The notes beneath the pieces are model-generated. The model had not been told where the DNA came from, searched no databases, and was given only the letters and a program-made list of their open reading frames with translations. A program made the translations under genes and the position numbers. Source: an uncultured Streptococcus sp. (GTDB lineage Bacteria; Bacillota; Bacilli; Lactobacillales; Streptococcaceae). Taken from it: a stretch of DNA of 13,327 nucleotides. This document shows positions 1 through 6,267 of this stretch, in pieces. Each line of letters begins with the position of its first letter. The first letter of the stretch is position 1. The stretch covers positions 1 to 13,327 of the forward strand of contig NZ_CALIIB010000101.1 of assembly GCF_938020365.1 (NCBI RefSeq), in the 5' to 3' direction.

Positions 1-186
1 ACCGACTCGCCGCTCTAGCACCCCTTCCTCCACCAGAAGCGTAATAGCTTGGCGCAGGGTCATTCTGCTGACCTCGAAAGTTTCAGCAAGATCACGTTCA
101 CTTGGTAAACGCTCGCCAATTTCCCAAACCCCTTCGTCAATATCTTTTTTTATTTGATCATGTATTTTCACATAAGCAGGTAACAT
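1..186 (-). CDS. GntR-family transcriptional regulator, N-terminal part (cut by window edge)
   Basis: Sixty-two codons are visible, starting at the ATG whose first base is 186 and running off the left edge. The protein opens MLPAYVKIHDQIKKDI and contains the winged-helix signature of the GntR family (residues about 26-50: RLPSERDLAETFEVSRMTLR). HutC-type members carry a ligand-binding UTRA domain after this region, which would lie outside the window. The upstream GAGGG is six bases from the chosen ATG; an ATG out of frame four bases upstream is ignored. The gene is divergent from guaA. Its ligand is not visible; a sugar-phosphate or amino-sugar sensor is possible for the family but is not shown by this sequence. 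Confidence 0.9.
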   Translation of the reverse strand, partial: MLPAYVKIHDQIKKDIDEGVWEIGERLPSERDLAETFEVSRMTLRQAITLLVEEGVLERRVG

Positions 187-230
187 CCATGGCCCTCTTT
201 TCTTATTTTAAGCAGCTTTTTTATACATTT

Positions 231-259
231 ATTGTATTATCAATTAGTTTAAAAGTCAA
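231..259 (-). promoter_or_regulatory. Promoter of the GntR regulator gene
   Basis: On the minus strand TTGACT (254-259) and TACAAT (231-236) are separated by exactly 17 bp, close to the sigma-A consensus. The start codon lies 45 bp further on. The surrounding AT-rich sequence, with ATTG/CAAT arms, could hold the regulator's own operator, but no clear GntR palindrome could be assigned. Confidence 0.65.
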
Positions 260-360
260 ACTAAATATCAATCAATGTAGGGAAATCCTATTTGATTATC
301 ATTTTTTAGAACAAATGTCTTAGCTTTTCATTTATTTTACTTGCAGCTGGCTCTATTACC

Positions 361-389
361 TTGGAAAAATTCGATTTTTGTGATAGAAT
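361..389 (+). promoter_or_regulatory. guaA promoter
   Basis: TTGGAA (361-366) and TAGAAT (384-389) are 17 bp apart. The start site would fall near 396, leaving a leader of about 30 nt. That leader has room for the AAGAAAGGG ribosome site but not for a purine riboswitch. Confidence 0.7.
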
Positions 390-426
390 GAGGGGAAAAG
401 ATTACTTCTTTTAAGAAAGGGAAAAG

Positions 427-1986
427 ATGACAACTACAACTGAATTGCAAGATGTTGAAAAAATCATCGTGCTTGATTACGGCAGCCAGTACAACCAGCT
501 GATCTCACGTCGCATCCGTGAAATTGGTGTATTTTCTGAACTTAAGAGCCACAAGATCACAGCGGATGAAGTCCGTGCTATCCGTCCTGTTGGGATTATC
601 CTTTCAGGTGGACCTAACTCAGTTTATGAAGAAGGTTCATTTGATATTGACCCAGAGATCTTTGAGTTGGGAATTCCAATTTTAGGGATTTGCTATGGTA
701 TGCAGCTGTTGACTCATAAATTAGGCGGGAAAGTGGTGCCAGCAGGTGATGCCGGCAATCGTGAATATGGTCAATCCAAACTGACACGTGCTACTTCTCC
801 TCTTTTTGAAGGCACACCAGATGAGCAGCTTGTCCTGATGAGCCACGGTGATGCGGTGACAGAGATTCCTGCAGACTTTGTTCGTACTGGTACATCTTCA
901 GACTGTCCTTTTGCATCTATTGAAAATCCTGACAAGAAAATCTACGGAATCCAGTTCCACCCTGAGGTTCGTCATTCTGAGTACGGTTACGATATTCTGC
1001 GCAATTTTGCTCTCAATATCTGTGGCGCTAAGGGCGATTGGTCTATGGATAACTTCATTGATATGCAGATTCAAAAAATTCGTGAAACAGTCGGCGACAA
1101 ACGTGTCCTACTTGGCCTATCAGGTGGTGTTGACTCTTCTGTTGTAGGTGTCCTCTTGCAGAAAGCTATCGGCGATCAATTGATCTGTATCTTTGTAGAT
1201 CACGGTCTTTTGCGTAAAGGCGAAGCTGATCAAGTTATGGAGATGCTGGGTGGCAAGTTCGGCCTTAATATCGTTAAAGCGGACGCAGCGAAGCGTTTCC
1301 TTGACAAACTTGCTGGTGTATCTGATCCAGAGCAAAAACGTAAAATCATCGGAAACGAGTTTGTCTACGTCTTTGACGACGAAGCCAGCAAACTTAAGGA
1401 TGTGAAATTCTTGGCTCAAGGCACACTTTATACCGACGTTATCGAATCTGGTACCGACACTGCTCAAACTATCAAGTCTCACCACAATGTTGGTGGTCTG
1501 CCAGAAGATATGCAGTTTGAGCTGATTGAGCCACTGAACACGCTCTACAAGGATGAAGTGCGTGCTTTGGGTACAGAGCTTGGTATGCCTGATGAAATTG
1601 TCTGGCGCCAGCCATTCCCAGGTCCTGGCCTTGCTATCCGTGTCATGGGTGAAATCACAGAGGAGAAATTGGAAACTGTCCGTGAGTCAGACGCTATTCT
1701 CCGCGAAGAAATCGCCAAGGCTGGTCTTGACCGCGATATCTGGCAATACTTCACTGTCAACACTGGCGTTCGCTCAGTCGGTGTTATGGGCGATGGCCGG
1801 ACTTACGACTACACAATTGCCATTCGTGCCATCACTTCTATCGATGGTATGACGGCTGACTTTGCCAAGATACCTTGGGATGTTCTGCAAAAAATCTCTG
1901 TCCGTATCGTCAACGAAGTAGACCATGTCAACCGCATCGTCTATGATATCACCAGCAAACCACCTGCAACTGTAGAGTGGGAATAG
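427..1986 (+). CDS. guaA: GMP synthase (glutamine-hydrolysing)
   Basis: GuaA makes GMP from XMP, ATP and glutamine, the last step of guanine nucleotide synthesis in the cytosol. The 519 residues match the family length. The N-terminal class I glutamine amidotransferase domain (about 12-200) has the nucleophile Cys89 in GICYGMQ and the His178/Glu180 pair in FHPEV. The ATP-pyrophosphatase domain has the PP-loop SGGVDSS at 232-238. The C-terminal dimerisation domain has PFPGPGLAIR and ends SKPPATVEWE. AAGAAAGGG stands upstream of the ATG. The last codons (GTA GAG TGG GAA TAG) are part of the attachment repeat of the downstream element: the protein end is restored, and only the stop codon appears to have changed (TAG here; the displaced flank would give TAA). 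Confidence 0.99.
   Translation: MTTTTELQDVEKIIVLDYGSQYNQLISRRIREIGVFSELKSHKITADEVRAIRPVGIILSGGPNSVYEEGSFDIDPEIFELGIPILGICYGMQLLTHKLGGKVVPAGDAGNREYGQSKLTRATSPLFEGTPDEQLVLMSHGDAVTEIPADFVRTGTSSDCPFASIENPDKKIYGIQFHPEVRHSEYGYDILRNFALNICGAKGDWSMDNFIDMQIQKIRETVGDKRVLLGLSGGVDSSVVGVLLQKAIGDQLICIFVDHGLLRKGEADQVMEMLGGKFGLNIVKADAAKRFLDKLAGVSDPEQKRKIIGNEFVYVFDDEASKLKDVKFLAQGTLYTDVIESGTDTAQTIKSHHNVGGLPEDMQFELIEPLNTLYKDEVRALGTELGMPDEIVWRQPFPGPGLAIRVMGEITEEKLETVRESDAILREEIAKAGLDRDIWQYFTVNTGVRSVGVMGDGRTYDYTIAIRAITSIDGMTADFAKIPWDVLQKISVRIVNEVDHVNRIVYDITSKPPATVEWE
1975..1985 (+). repeat. attL core repeat GAGTGGGAATA
   Basis: It is identical over 11 bp to 7031-7041. Here it encodes the guaA C-terminal Glu-Trp-Glu and the first two bases of the stop. 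The flanking bases differ on both sides of the two copies, so the visible core is exactly 11 bp. Confidence 0.85.
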
Positions 1987-1998
1987 AGTTAATAAGTT

Positions 1999-2034
1999 AA
2001 AAAGCCCTAGAAATCAATATTTCTAAGGCTTTTT
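1999..2034. terminator. Bidirectional terminator just inside the left end of the element
   Basis: AAAAAGCC (1999-2006) and TAGAAAT (2008-2014) pair with ATTTCTA (2019-2025) and GGCTTTTT (2027-2034). There is one C/A mismatch and a CAAT loop. The A and T tracts make it usable from both strands: for guaA rightward, and for the leftward element genes. It functionally replaces guaA's displaced native terminator. Confidence 0.85.
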
Positions 2035-2041
2035 ATTTTGC

Positions 2042-2062
2042 TTTAACAACATTTTAACAACA
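2042..2062 (+). repeat. Left arm-type direct repeats (TTTAACAACA x2)
   Basis: TTTAACAACA occurs at 2042-2051 and 2053-2062, an 11-bp period. The same word occurs near the right end at 6928-6937 with a variant 11 bp before it. Tn916-type integrases bind short tandem direct repeats of this kind through their N-terminal domain. The function here is inferred. Confidence 0.55.
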
Positions 2063-2074
2063 AAAAATTCTTAA

Positions 2075-2287
2075 TCATTTTTTCAAACCGTATTCATCTA
2101 TAAGTTGTTTTTGAATATGTGGTTTTAAGCGCCATATTTCATATCCTCCAGGAGTTGTTTCTACATATTCATAACTTTCAAAGTATTCTTTATCAGTCAT
2201 GTACTCTCCATCATCAAATATATCTTCTAATCTACCACCATAAGTTGAATGTTTTTCTATAAGATTTTGAAATGTATCGTCTTCCAT
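2075..2287 (-). CDS. Small acidic hypothetical protein at the element's left end
   Basis: I do not recognise the family. The start is placed at the ATG at 2287 (70 aa, MEDDTFQN...) because GGGGG lies six bases upstream. A longer frame from 2335 has no ribosome site, and its first codons fall in an inverted repeat. The protein is strongly acidic (17 Asp/Glu against 8 Lys/Arg) and tyrosine-rich, with no membrane segment. It lies downstream of int in the same direction, in the usual cargo position. Small acidic proteins on mobile elements can be antitoxins, DNA mimics or anti-restriction factors, but no motif supports a choice. Confidence 0.6.
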   Translation of the reverse strand: MEDDTFQNLIEKHSTYGGRLEDIFDDGEYMTDKEYFESYEYVETTPGGYEIWRLKPHIQKQLIDEYGLKK

Positions 2288-2320
2288 GATAGCCCCCAAT
2301 ATATGAATTATAACGAATAA

Positions 2321-2347
2321 TACGGTAAACTTCAATAGTTTACCGTA
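2321..2347. repeat. Perfect 11-bp inverted repeat between int and the small ORF
   Basis: TACGGTAAACT (2321-2331) and AGTTTACCGTA (2337-2347) are separated by TCAAT. No T tract follows on either strand, so it is not a typical intrinsic terminator. It could be an operator, an RNA processing hairpin or a recombination accessory site. Confidence 0.6.
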
Positions 2348-2350
2348 GGA

Positions 2351-2399
2351 ATCAAAAGTTTGATCAGACAGACTTCGCTAGTCAGAAAAAACTTTTGAT
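2351..2399. repeat. 11-bp inverted repeat overlapping the int stop codon
   Basis: ATCAAAAGTTT (2351-2361) is the perfect inverse of AAACTTTTGAT (2389-2399). The 27-nt interior holds a smaller GACT/AGTC hairpin (2371-2383). The right arm codes for the last residues of the integrase. No T tract follows on the minus strand. Confidence 0.55.
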
Positions 2400-3568
2400 T
2401 GAAGCTTTTTAGTATGCTGATTGCCATTAAATTTACTCTTTCTGATATTATTATCACTCACCACTACTTTTCCAGTCATTCTAGTTGCTACTTCTTTCAT
2501 TGCATTTGGTCTTAAATGAGAGTACGTTCCAAGTGTAGTTTTAATATCAGCGTGACCTAGACGATTTTGCATTTCTAAATCATTCATTCCTAAAGAGAGC
2601 ATAAAGCTCGCATGGGAGTGTCTCAAATCATGAATACGAATTGATTTAACTTTTGCATAATCACTGTGAGTTTTTAAAACACGCTTAAGAGTTGATTTTA
2701 CCAATGGACTATCTGCTATGGAAAATACAAATTTACATTCCCCTATTTGAGATTGTGCTTTCTTCCAATATTTCAAATGTTCTAATGTATCATCATCGAG
2801 ATACAAAAGCCTTACACCTGATATAGATTTCGTATCAGTAAGATACCACTCTTTTTGATTTTTATAATACATTGAACAATCTATTAAAACTGTACCTTTT
2901 TCAAAATCAATTTTAGACCATTCAATAGCTTGTAATTCACTTGTCCTAACTCCAGTCATAAAGAAAAACCAAAATGTAGTAAAATACAATAATTCATAGA
3001 TATTAGATTTATCAAATGTACTAATAAATAGCTGAAATTCTTCCACCGTCCAAAAATCAACTTTAGGGCGGTCTTTCTTTACGTTTCCCACCGTTTTAGC
3101 AACATTACTTGATAACATACCTAGTTTAACTGCTAAATCAAAGACTTGTTGTAAGATTTGATGAACAGAACGAATATAATTATTAGACAACCCCTCTATA
3201 AACATTGAATTTTGCCATTGCTTAACATGAGGAGCTTGAATATCCGATAACTTCATATTCTCAAAATATGACAGTCTTTTAAACTTGGATTTTACCATAT
3301 CAAAAGTACGTTTTCTAACTTGACTTTTATAGTCTGGTATAAAATAATCATCAAGAAACTTTTTGAATGTCATTGTGCTATTAACAGTTATAGAACCTTT
3401 ACCAAAATCAGCTATCATACGTAAACGCCATTCTTGCGCTTCTTTTTGCGTCTTAAATCCATTTTTAAACTTTTGTACTCTTTTGCCAGTCTGAATATCA
3501 AACCCAAGTGAAACAGCTGCTCTATACGTACCATTTGGCATAGGATAAATGCTAGAAATTTTAGGCAT
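2378..3568 (-). CDS. int: Tyrosine recombinase / integrase
   Basis: This site-specific recombinase would integrate and excise the element at the guaA 3' end. It has 396 residues in three parts: an N-terminal arm-DNA-binding domain (about 8-55, PNGTYRAAV...FKTQKEAQEW), a SAM-like core-binding domain (about 66-160) and a catalytic domain. The catalytic residues are all visible: Arg208 (TGVRTSE), Lys247 (TDTKS), His313 and Arg316 (HDLRHSH), His339 (LGHADIKTT) and nucleophile Tyr349 (TYSHL). The gene is intact. Its ATG overlaps the DUF3173 stop by 8 bp, which suggests coupled translation. It is the gene nearest to attL apart from one small ORF, the usual place for an element integrase. Confidence 0.95.
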   Translation of the reverse strand: MPKISSIYPMPNGTYRAAVSLGFDIQTGKRVQKFKNGFKTQKEAQEWRLRMIADFGKGSITVNSTMTFKKFLDDYFIPDYKSQVRKRTFDMVKSKFKRLSYFENMKLSDIQAPHVKQWQNSMFIEGLSNNYIRSVHQILQQVFDLAVKLGMLSSNVAKTVGNVKKDRPKVDFWTVEEFQLFISTFDKSNIYELLYFTTFWFFFMTGVRTSELQAIEWSKIDFEKGTVLIDCSMYYKNQKEWYLTDTKSISGVRLLYLDDDTLEHLKYWKKAQSQIGECKFVFSIADSPLVKSTLKRVLKTHSDYAKVKSIRIHDLRHSHASFMLSLGMNDLEMQNRLGHADIKTTLGTYSHLRPNAMKEVATRMTGKVVVSDNNIRKSKFNGNQHTKKLQSKVFSD

Positions 3569-3779
3569 GTTCTGCTATTTCCTTGTCAATCAAATCGGCT
3601 TCATCAATTTTTACGCCTAAAATTTCCTCAACGGTTTCTAACGGAACACGACCAAGCCCTTTGCTTTCATACCATGTTAGCCCTTGACTAGCCAATTTTG
3701 CCTTAGCTTGCTTAACTAACATCATGGCTTGCCAACTACTGAAGCCTAATTTCATCAAATCATTTTTCACTACAAACAT
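3561..3779 (-). CDS. DUF3173 family protein, probable excisionase-like factor
   Basis: The 72-residue protein matches the DUF3173 pattern: MFVVKNDLMKLGFSSWQA followed by a basic helix and the conserved LGRVPLETVEEILG (about 42-55). It is a small helix-turn-helix-like DNA-binding protein. DUF3173 proteins are commonly found directly upstream of tyrosine integrases in streptococcal ICEs and IMEs and are proposed to be recombination directionality factors; that role is inferred here. AAGGAG stands 11 bases before the ATG. Its stop overlaps the int start (8 bp), so the two are probably co-translated. Confidence 0.8.
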   Translation of the reverse strand: MFVVKNDLMKLGFSSWQAMMLVKQAKAKLASQGLTWYESKGLGRVPLETVEEILGVKIDEADLIDKEIAEHA

Positions 3780-3811
3780 AGCGTTTTTCTCCTTTTCATG
3801 TTATACTATAA

Positions 3812-4003
3812 CTAGTTGTTTTTATATGTGATGCGGTTTGCCGACTGCATCATTTTTTTTATTTCATAATACCGAGCTTTATCCCTTAAAAAAACATATA
3901 TATCAGGGAGATATTTCAAAACTCTAGACTTAACAATAACTTCTACAGGTTCTTCTTGGCCATAATCTCGACATTTTGTTATTACAATTATCTTTTTAGT
4001 CAT
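3812..4003 (-). CDS. Small hypothetical protein between rep and DUF3173
   Basis: It has 63 residues, is basic, and begins MTKKIIVITKCRDYG. Its start overlaps the rep stop by 8 bp (ATGACTAA), the same arrangement as the DUF3173/int junction, which supports real translation. The family is not recognised. No transmembrane segment is visible, and a C-terminal basic amphipathic helix (about 37-53) is possible. The last third of the coding strand overlaps a plus-strand terminator-like hairpin. Confidence 0.65.
   Translation of the reverse strand: MTKKIIVITKCRDYGQEEPVEVIVKSRVLKYLPDIYVFLRDKARYYEIKKMMQSANRITYKNN
3829..3860 (+). terminator. Rightward intrinsic terminator inside the 63-aa gene
   Basis: On the plus strand TGATGCGGT (3829-3837) pairs with ACTGCATCA (3844-3852), including one G-U wobble, and eight Ts follow (3853-3860). 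On the minus strand the wobble becomes an A/C mismatch and there is no T tract, so it acts rightward only. It would stop transcripts running antisense to int and DUF3173, for instance read-through from guaA, before they reach rep. Confidence 0.55.
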
Positions 4004-5324
4004 TTGTTACATCCCTTATCTTTTTTGGTAAAATTCTGGGATAGATATACTCATCCAGTAATTTTGTTATAAATGCTCCTTTATCCTGAACTGAGAATAA
4101 ATCCTCATAGTCAAAATTCAAGACAACACTCGTACCATCGGAACGCTGATAATGACCATTAGCTTTGTTTTCTCTTACTTCTGATACACTATAAAAACGT
4201 TCCTCCATACCATGCTTTCTTGCAATTTCAGAAGAATAATTTACTCGACGCAAATATTGGTTGATATCTTCTGTCTCAATTTTTCCAAAAAATTGTTTGG
4301 GAGACATATAAGCTGACATAATCACTAATCGAGGAACTACTAACTTGTTACGATAACGTGCTGACATTCTTGCAGAGTTCACGGGGTCAAAAAGTTTCAA
4401 CCAATCCGTTGCTGACAAGCTATCTTCTCGCAAATCATCTAAAATTAAAATTTCTTCTCCAGCATAATTATCAAAGGGATTTTTGGAACTAGCTGAATAA
4501 GAGCTACCTTTCAAACCAGCATTGTCCAAAGCTGATTGCACCTCTAATGCAATATCTCGAGCAAGAGTTGATTTCCCAATACCCGGTTTCCCCTGAATAT
4601 AGAGAACTGTCAAATCATATTCGCCATTTTGCAAGGCTTCTAATCGTAATACACTTTCACGTTCTCCAAAAATATCAAAACCTTCTAGGAATTTTTGACG
4701 ATTATTTGCCATCAGATAATACAGATTATCGTCTTTCATAATGTCAAAATATGTCAACTCGCCTTTATAAACCTTATCTAGCACCATATCCAGACTTTCA
4801 TCCGATTTCTCACGCTTTCTTGTTGCGGCATATTTCTCAAAATCTTCTTTGTTTTGGTTGATAAAAGTCTCATAATCAAGTGTTGCAAAGGTTTCTACAT
4901 CACTGATAGAATACTGGTATTTATCTTTATCTTTAGCATGGATAAGATATGCTAAAGCGTTAATACGTGTGTAAGCTCGACCTCCTTTTGATTTTGGGGT
5001 TTCAATCCGTTCACGCTCCAAGCCTAAAGCACTAGCTACTTTTGACAAATCAATTTGCTTAGGAAAATCAATATAGGCATGTACATGAGGTTCAACCAAT
5101 TTTGTACCATAAGACACATCTTTGTCATGCACAATTATAGCAAATTCTACAAATTCATCGTCCTCTACTAAAGTTCTCACTCTGTCAAAGATAGTTCTAA
5201 AAATTTGTGCCTTATTATTTTCCCAATCATCAAGTAATTGTTTATCTTGAATAGGCCAATCCCAAAAATTAGATTTGAGTTGTTGTTCAATTAAAAATCG
5301 TCTGTTTCTAATTCGTTTTGTCAT
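3996..5324 (-). CDS. rep: Replication initiator: HUH endonuclease plus SF3-type helicase (CRESS-like Rep)
   Basis: The 442-residue protein has two domains. The N-terminal HUH nicking domain (about 55-140, Rep_2/PF01719 type) shows motif 1 FAIIVHDKD (61-69), the HUH motif 2 HVHAYIDF (His80, His82) and motif 3 AYLIH with candidate nucleophile Tyr126, followed by the family-typical KDKYQYS. The C-terminal ATPase has Walker A GKPGIGKST (245-253), Walker B ILILDDL (292-298) and a motif C-like VIMSA (334-338). Rep_2 initiators of small plasmids usually lack the helicase; the combination is that of bacterial pCRESS plasmids and CRESS-DNA viruses. It should nick its origin, unwind DNA for rolling-circle replication, and may serve as a noncanonical relaxase. 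AAAGGAGA precedes the ATG. The iterons upstream overlap a perfect TATAAT on the minus strand (5391-5396), suggesting autoregulation. Confidence 0.9.
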   Translation of the reverse strand: MTKRIRNRRFLIEQQLKSNFWDWPIQDKQLLDDWENNKAQIFRTIFDRVRTLVEDDEFVEFAIIVHDKDVSYGTKLVEPHVHAYIDFPKQIDLSKVASALGLERERIETPKSKGGRAYTRINALAYLIHAKDKDKYQYSISDVETFATLDYETFINQNKEDFEKYAATRKREKSDESLDMVLDKVYKGELTYFDIMKDDNLYYLMANNRQKFLEGFDIFGERESVLRLEALQNGEYDLTVLYIQGKPGIGKSTLARDIALEVQSALDNAGLKGSSYSASSKNPFDNYAGEEILILDDLREDSLSATDWLKLFDPVNSARMSARYRNKLVVPRLVIMSAYMSPKQFFGKIETEDINQYLRRVNYSSEIARKHGMEERFYSVSEVRENKANGHYQRSDGTSVVLNFDYEDLFSVQDKGAFITKLLDEYIYPRILPKKIRDVTND

Positions 5325-5385
5325 CTTCTCTCCTTTCTATGTTTTTGTATTTATTTACTCTTTTTTGAATATATATTCCAATCCT

Positions 5386-5445
5386 TTGGCATTATACTTC
5401 ATTTTCTTGAGAATAATGCCATGTATAATGCCAAGTAAAATGCCA
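5386..5445. repeat. Iterons upstream of rep (TGGCATTAT family)
   Basis: TTGGCATTATAC (5386-5397) is the exact inverse of GTATAATGCCAA (5423-5434). Further copies are AATAATGCCA (5412-5421) and AAAATGCCA (5437-5445). Another TTGGCATTAT lies at 5584-5593. These are probable Rep binding sites. One contains the minus-strand TATAAT that may drive rep. Confidence 0.7.
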
Positions 5446-5539
5446 TGATTTTTGCTGTTTTTCTTCCCTATCGCGTACGCTGGACCGTTCCGATGTCCCA
5501 CGGAAAAAGGCTTTCAAATCAAGGTTTTTCCTTGTTTTT

Positions 5540-5570
5540 CACCATTCTATCGTCAAGTCCTAGAATGGTG
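5540..5570. repeat. Hairpin with 10-bp perfect arms in the origin region
   Basis: CACCATTCTA (5540-5549) and TAGAATGGTG (5561-5570) flank an 11-nt loop TCGTCAAGTCC. There is no T tract, so termination is unlikely. HUH Reps often nick in the loop of such a structure. Confidence 0.65.
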
Positions 5571-5575
5571 CCCGC

Positions 5576-5608
5576 GCATAGATTTGGCATTATGTCATTA
5601 TACTATGC
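5576..5608. repeat. Iteron-bearing hairpin in the origin region
   Basis: GCATAG (5576-5581) and CTATGC (5603-5608) enclose 21 nt containing an iteron TTGGCATTAT and a second CATTATA. It directly follows the 5540-5570 hairpin. An iteron inside a stem-loop is a plausible bind/nick arrangement. Confidence 0.5.
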
Positions 5609-5648
5609 AAAAAAACTCTTGAGCAAAGAAACTATGAATATTCTTCCA

Positions 5649-5757
5649 CTAGAATACGTAAAAATTCGGGTTGGGCGGTGTAGACGGGTTGTACGGTCGG
5701 GGCTACGCCTTTCCCGACCTAACCCTACACCTAACCCTACTTTTCACGTATTTCTAG
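5649..5757. repeat. Long multi-bulged hairpin with tandem 12-bp repeats
   Basis: Left-arm blocks CTAGAA, TACGT, AAAA, GGGTT (5668-5672), GGTGTA (5677-5682), GGGTT (5686-5690) and GGTCGGG (5695-5701) pair in order with CCCGACC (5713-5719), AACCC, TACACC, AACCC (5733-5737), TTTT, ACGTA and TTCTAG (5752-5757). The right arm contains ACCTAACCCTAC twice in tandem (5717-5728, 5729-5740). About 38 base pairs form with regular bulges of 3-4 nt on the left arm. The G-rich island contrasts with the AT-rich element. A single-strand origin or oriT structure is likely. Confidence 0.65.
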
Positions 5758-5760
5758 TTG

Positions 5761-6171
5761 TTAAAGCAATTTCAAGCCACTAGCAACCAATTTCAAGCCC
5801 TTGTAACCTGGATTACGACCATCAACCCATTGAGCCATGACACGAGTATCTAGTAACTCTACAAAAGCTAATTGAGCACCTGCCATAGCTTGTTCAATTT
5901 CATCAAAACTACCTAGTACTTCAATCGTGATTGTCTTGACGTCCTCCATATCAATCAAACCTTGTTCTACTGCTTGAGCTGTCCGTTCATCAATACCACT
6001 AAGCATATAGCCCTCTACAATATCAGTTGCCTTGCCGTCTTTATATTTATTACGTGGACGGACTTGTGTAAAATCAACCTTTACTTTTTTAGGAATGTAG
6101 AATTGAGAACTATCAAGAGCCATTTCTTTAAGTGAGAGTTCGCTTGTTAATTTCATTTTGTTACTTGCCAT
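5761..6171 (-). CDS. Hypothetical 136-aa element protein, first gene of the leftward operon
   Basis: I do not recognise the family. The protein begins MASNKMKLTSELSLKEM and has no signal peptide or membrane segment. It alternates probable strands (FYIPKKVKVDFTQVRP; KTITIEVLGSF) with a helix (EQAMAGAQLAFVELLDTR) and ends in a repeated hydrophobic-basic tail (GLKLVASGLKLL). AAAGG stands about 11 bases before the ATG. It is the first gene after the leftward promoter and lies just upstream of the origin region, where rolling-circle elements often carry an origin-binding, accessory or ssDNA-binding protein. That role is a positional guess only. Confidence 0.7.
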   Translation of the reverse strand: MASNKMKLTSELSLKEMALDSSQFYIPKKVKVDFTQVRPRNKYKDGKATDIVEGYMLSGIDERTAQAVEQGLIDMEDVKTITIEVLGSFDEIEQAMAGAQLAFVELLDTRVMAQWVDGRNPGYKGLKLVASGLKLL

Positions 6172-6230
6172 TAGCTTTTACCTTTATCTTTCTTAAAAAT
6201 TGTTATATAATTTAGATAGTTATTTTTGAT

Positions 6231-6267
6231 AAGTCTTTGAAGAGTTCTGCTCTTCAAAGACTTTTTT
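6231..6267 (+). terminator. Strong 14-bp hairpin; intrinsic terminator in the rightward direction
   Basis: AAGTCTTTGAAGAG (6231-6244) pairs perfectly with CTCTTCAAAGACTT (6250-6263) around TTCTG, and T6262-T6267 forms the U tract of a plus-strand transcript. On the minus strand there is no T run, so the leader of the 136-aa gene would contain the hairpin without being terminated by it. It may insulate the control region from rightward read-through, or end a short plus-strand RNA. Confidence 0.65.

Larger units (their letters stand above)
5325..5760. other. Origin-like region (candidate rolling-circle origin / oriT)
   Basis: No gene is called in these 436 bases between rep and the 136-aa gene. 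They hold iterons containing TGGCATTAT or its complement, an 8-bp palindrome GCGTACGC (5473-5480), nested hairpins GGAAAAA/TTTTTCC (5502-5531) and CAAGG/CCTTG (5520-5534), two adjacent hairpins (5540-5608), and a very long imperfect stem (5649-5757). The position directly upstream of a nicking Rep is the usual place for a double-strand origin with single-strand-origin-like structures. The exact nick site could not be assigned. Confidence 0.65.

Noticed and set aside
102..323. Open frame of 73 codons between the GntR gene and guaA
   Set aside because: It overlaps the GntR coding region and both divergent promoters, and has no ribosome site.
390..426. Purine riboswitch ahead of guaA
   Set aside because: The promoter leaves only about 30 nt of leader, too short for an aptamer.
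2036..5765. Inverse copy of TTGCTTTAACAAC at the left end and at the 3' end of the 136-aa gene
   Set aside because: It is a single additional copy, without the 11-bp tandem period, and overlaps ordinary coding and stop codons. Probably chance.
5445..5783. Open reading frame of 112 codons on the plus strand across the origin-like region
   Set aside because: It runs through all the hairpins and into the 3' end of the 136-aa gene, has an irregular arginine/proline-rich composition where it crosses the GC-rich stem, and lacks a convincing ribosome site.
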